This document shows positions 62,879-64,000 of a stretch of 64,000 nt of DNA, one piece after another. Origin of the DNA: Pirellulales bacterium (GTDB lineage: Bacteria > Planctomycetota > Planctomycetia > Pirellulales > PALSA-1355). The position numbers were made by a program, and so were the translations under genes. The first letter of the stretch is position 1; every line of letters starts with the position of its first letter. The DNA lies in contig JALHMI010000009.1 in assembly GCA_022844125.1 (NCBI GenBank), positions 248,001-312,000 on the forward strand, given 5' to 3'. Under the pieces are notes generated by a model. The model did no database searches, had not been told where the DNA came from, and worked only from the letters and a program-made list of their open reading frames with translations.

Positions 62879-64000
62879 ATGAGGAACCGTGACGTGATCG
62901 ACCTCTGGTACAAGGATGCCGTCTTCTACGAAATAGACGTGAAGACTTTCCAAGACTCGAACGATGACGGCTGGGGCGACTTCTCCGGACTGATCCGCCG
63001 CTTGCCCCATGTCGCGAGTCTGGGGGCGACCTGTATTTGGTTGCAGCCGTTTTATCCGTCCCCGCTAAAAGACGACGGGTACGATGTGGCCGATTTCTAC
63101 AGTGTCGATCCGCGACTTGGATCTCTTGGAGATTTCGTCGACTTTGTTCGCGAAGCTCGCGAGCGGGGCCTGCGCGTGTTGATCGACCTGGTGGTGAACC
63201 ACACCTCCGACCAACATTCCTGGTTTCAGGCCGCTCGCGCGAATCCCAGATCACCCTATCACGACTACTACATCTGGTCGAAAACAAAACCGGAAAACTC
63301 TGAGGAAGGCGTCATATTTCCGGGCTCGCAACAGGCAATCTGGTCGTACGATACCGCGGCCGGCATGTACTACCACCACCAGTTCTATGAGCACCAACCG
63401 GATCTCAATATCGCCAACCCCGCCGTTCGTGACGAAATCTGTAAAATCATGGGCTTCTGGTTGGAATTGGGGATCAGCGGCTTTCGGCTCGATGCGGCGC
63501 CCTTCCTTGGTGGCAAACCGGATGAAGACGGCAATCCGGCCCAACAACTTTTTGAACATTTGGAAGAGTTCCGACAGTTCCTCTCCTGGCGCAGCAGTTC
63601 CGCGATCATTCTCGCCGAAGCGAACGTCTCGCTGAACGAAATGCCAAAGTACTTCGATCATGGTCCGCAATTGCACATGCTGTTCAACTTCCTGATGAAT
63701 CAGCGGATCTTCCTCGCACTCGCGCGGGAAGAGGCGGAGCCCATTGCGGAACTGCTGCGAGAGCTTCCTTCTCGCAAGGAAACAGGTCAATGGGGAAACT
63801 TCCTCCGCAATCATGACGAGTTGTCACTCGATCGCTTGACCGACGCGGAACGGGACGAGGTCTTCGCCGCCTTCGCCCCCGAGGAAAGCATGCGCATCTA
63901 CGGTCGAGGCATTCGGCGCAGGTTGGCGCCGATGCTCCAAGGCGACCGCCGCCGCGAAGAACTCGCTTACAGCCTGCTCCTCACGCTGCCCGGAACTCCC
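62879..64000 (+). CDS. GH13 trehalose-synthase-like alpha-amylase-family enzyme, N-terminal part
   Basis: 374 residues to the window edge. ATG 62879 is used; GTG 62894, with GAGGA ahead, is also possible. The start LWYKDAVFYEIDVKTFQDSN is typical of trehalose synthase. All four GH13 regions are present: DLVVNHTSD, GFRLDAAPF with the nucleophile Asp, ILAEANV with the acid Glu, and FLRNHDELS. Region B (NDDGWGDFSGLIRRLPHVAS) also fits TreS. It would interconvert maltose and trehalose, an osmolyte, in line with the neighbouring ion-homeostasis genes, but other GH13 activities are not excluded. Confidence 0.82.
   Translation, partial: MRNRDVIDLWYKDAVFYEIDVKTFQDSNDDGWGDFSGLIRRLPHVASLGATCIWLQPFYPSPLKDDGYDVADFYSVDPRLGSLGDFVDFVREARERGLRVLIDLVVNHTSDQHSWFQAARANPRSPYHDYYIWSKTKPENSEEGVIFPGSQQAIWSYDTAAGMYYHHQFYEHQPDLNIANPAVRDEICKIMGFWLELGISGFRLDAAPFLGGKPDEDGNPAQQLFEHLEEFRQFLSWRSSSAIILAEANVSLNEMPKYFDHGPQLHMLFNFLMNQRIFLALAREEAEPIAELLRELPSRKETGQWGNFLRNHDELSLDRLTDAERDEVFAAFAPEESMRIYGRGIRRRLAPMLQGDRRREELAYSLLLTLPGTP

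Noticed and set aside
1-64000. CRISPR array or transposase-bearing insertion sequence
   Set aside because: No regularly spaced identical repeats and no transposase or integrase frame were seen in either strand; only the two degenerate scar-like repeats were found.

Overview
The window is GC-rich, densely coded bacterial DNA, most likely from a planctomycete (Pirellulales-like). The main pointers are a 1068-residue secreted protein joining a sugar-dehydrogenase-type propeller, a planctomycete-type cytochrome c motif (CADCH) and a ThuA-like domain, BlaI/BlaR1 with carboxypeptidase-regulatory-like repeats, an 886-residue outer-membrane factor with a Pro/Ser-rich tail, and many ATGA-overlapped genes. 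No rRNA, complete tRNA, CRISPR array or intact insertion sequence was seen. The taxonomic call is inference from gene content only.

Layout. (1) 1-14938: the end of a tightly coupled biosynthesis-plus-export cluster: alkaline-phosphatase-superfamily enzyme (partial), alpha/beta hydrolase, two SAM methyltransferases, a beta-propeller fused to a degenerate methyltransferase, two SDRs, a secreted PHB-depolymerase-like esterase, a TauD/TfdA-like dioxygenase, a TPR protein, a PqqD-M50 membrane protein without the HExxH site, an HlyD adaptor, and a convergent outer-membrane factor with RPSSRR repeats. (2) 14939-17345: a structured non-coding stretch, rtcB, and an internally deleted rtcA. (3) 17599-25736: stress genes (epimerase, VKOR-like, SPW, baeRF3, rhodanese, an HPF-like protein with a sigma-like tail, a coiled-coil lipoprotein) and a BlaI/BlaR1 pair with a readable promoter and operator. 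(4) 25859-44833: a segment flanked by two degenerate direct repeats that begin with sequence like a tmRNA/tRNA 3' end and encode a similar protein tail. It holds an ArsR-controlled operon (selenocysteine-lyase-like/methyltransferase fusion plus an MddA-like methyltransferase), the PVC cytochrome protein, and a copper/silver resistance cluster (TolC, Cys-rich secreted protein, CusB, an enlarged CusA, metal-binding lipoprotein, Csp-type copper-storage protein, truncated copA). (5) 44861-52962: kdpFABCDE on the minus strand with a 26-residue membrane microprotein in front of kdpF. (6) 53582-59411: mrpABCDEFG Na+/H+ antiporter. (7) 59622-64000: a CaCA exchanger, two SDRs and the start of a GH13 trehalose-synthase-like enzyme.

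How the parts work together. Regions 5-7 form an ion and osmotic stress block: K+ uptake (Kdp), Na+ extrusion (Mrp), Ca2+/Na+ exchange and possible trehalose metabolism. Region 4 is a metal/metalloid block. Its ArsR operon is the most interesting item: a PLP lyase domain resembling selenocysteine lyase is fused to an ArsM-like methyltransferase that lacks two of the three arsenite cysteines, next to an MddA-like methyltransferase. I infer a one-operon route from selenocysteine or cysteine to a volatile methylated selenide or sulfide; this is a hypothesis. Region 1 looks like tailoring and export genes of an unrecognised natural product whose core enzymes would lie upstream of the window.
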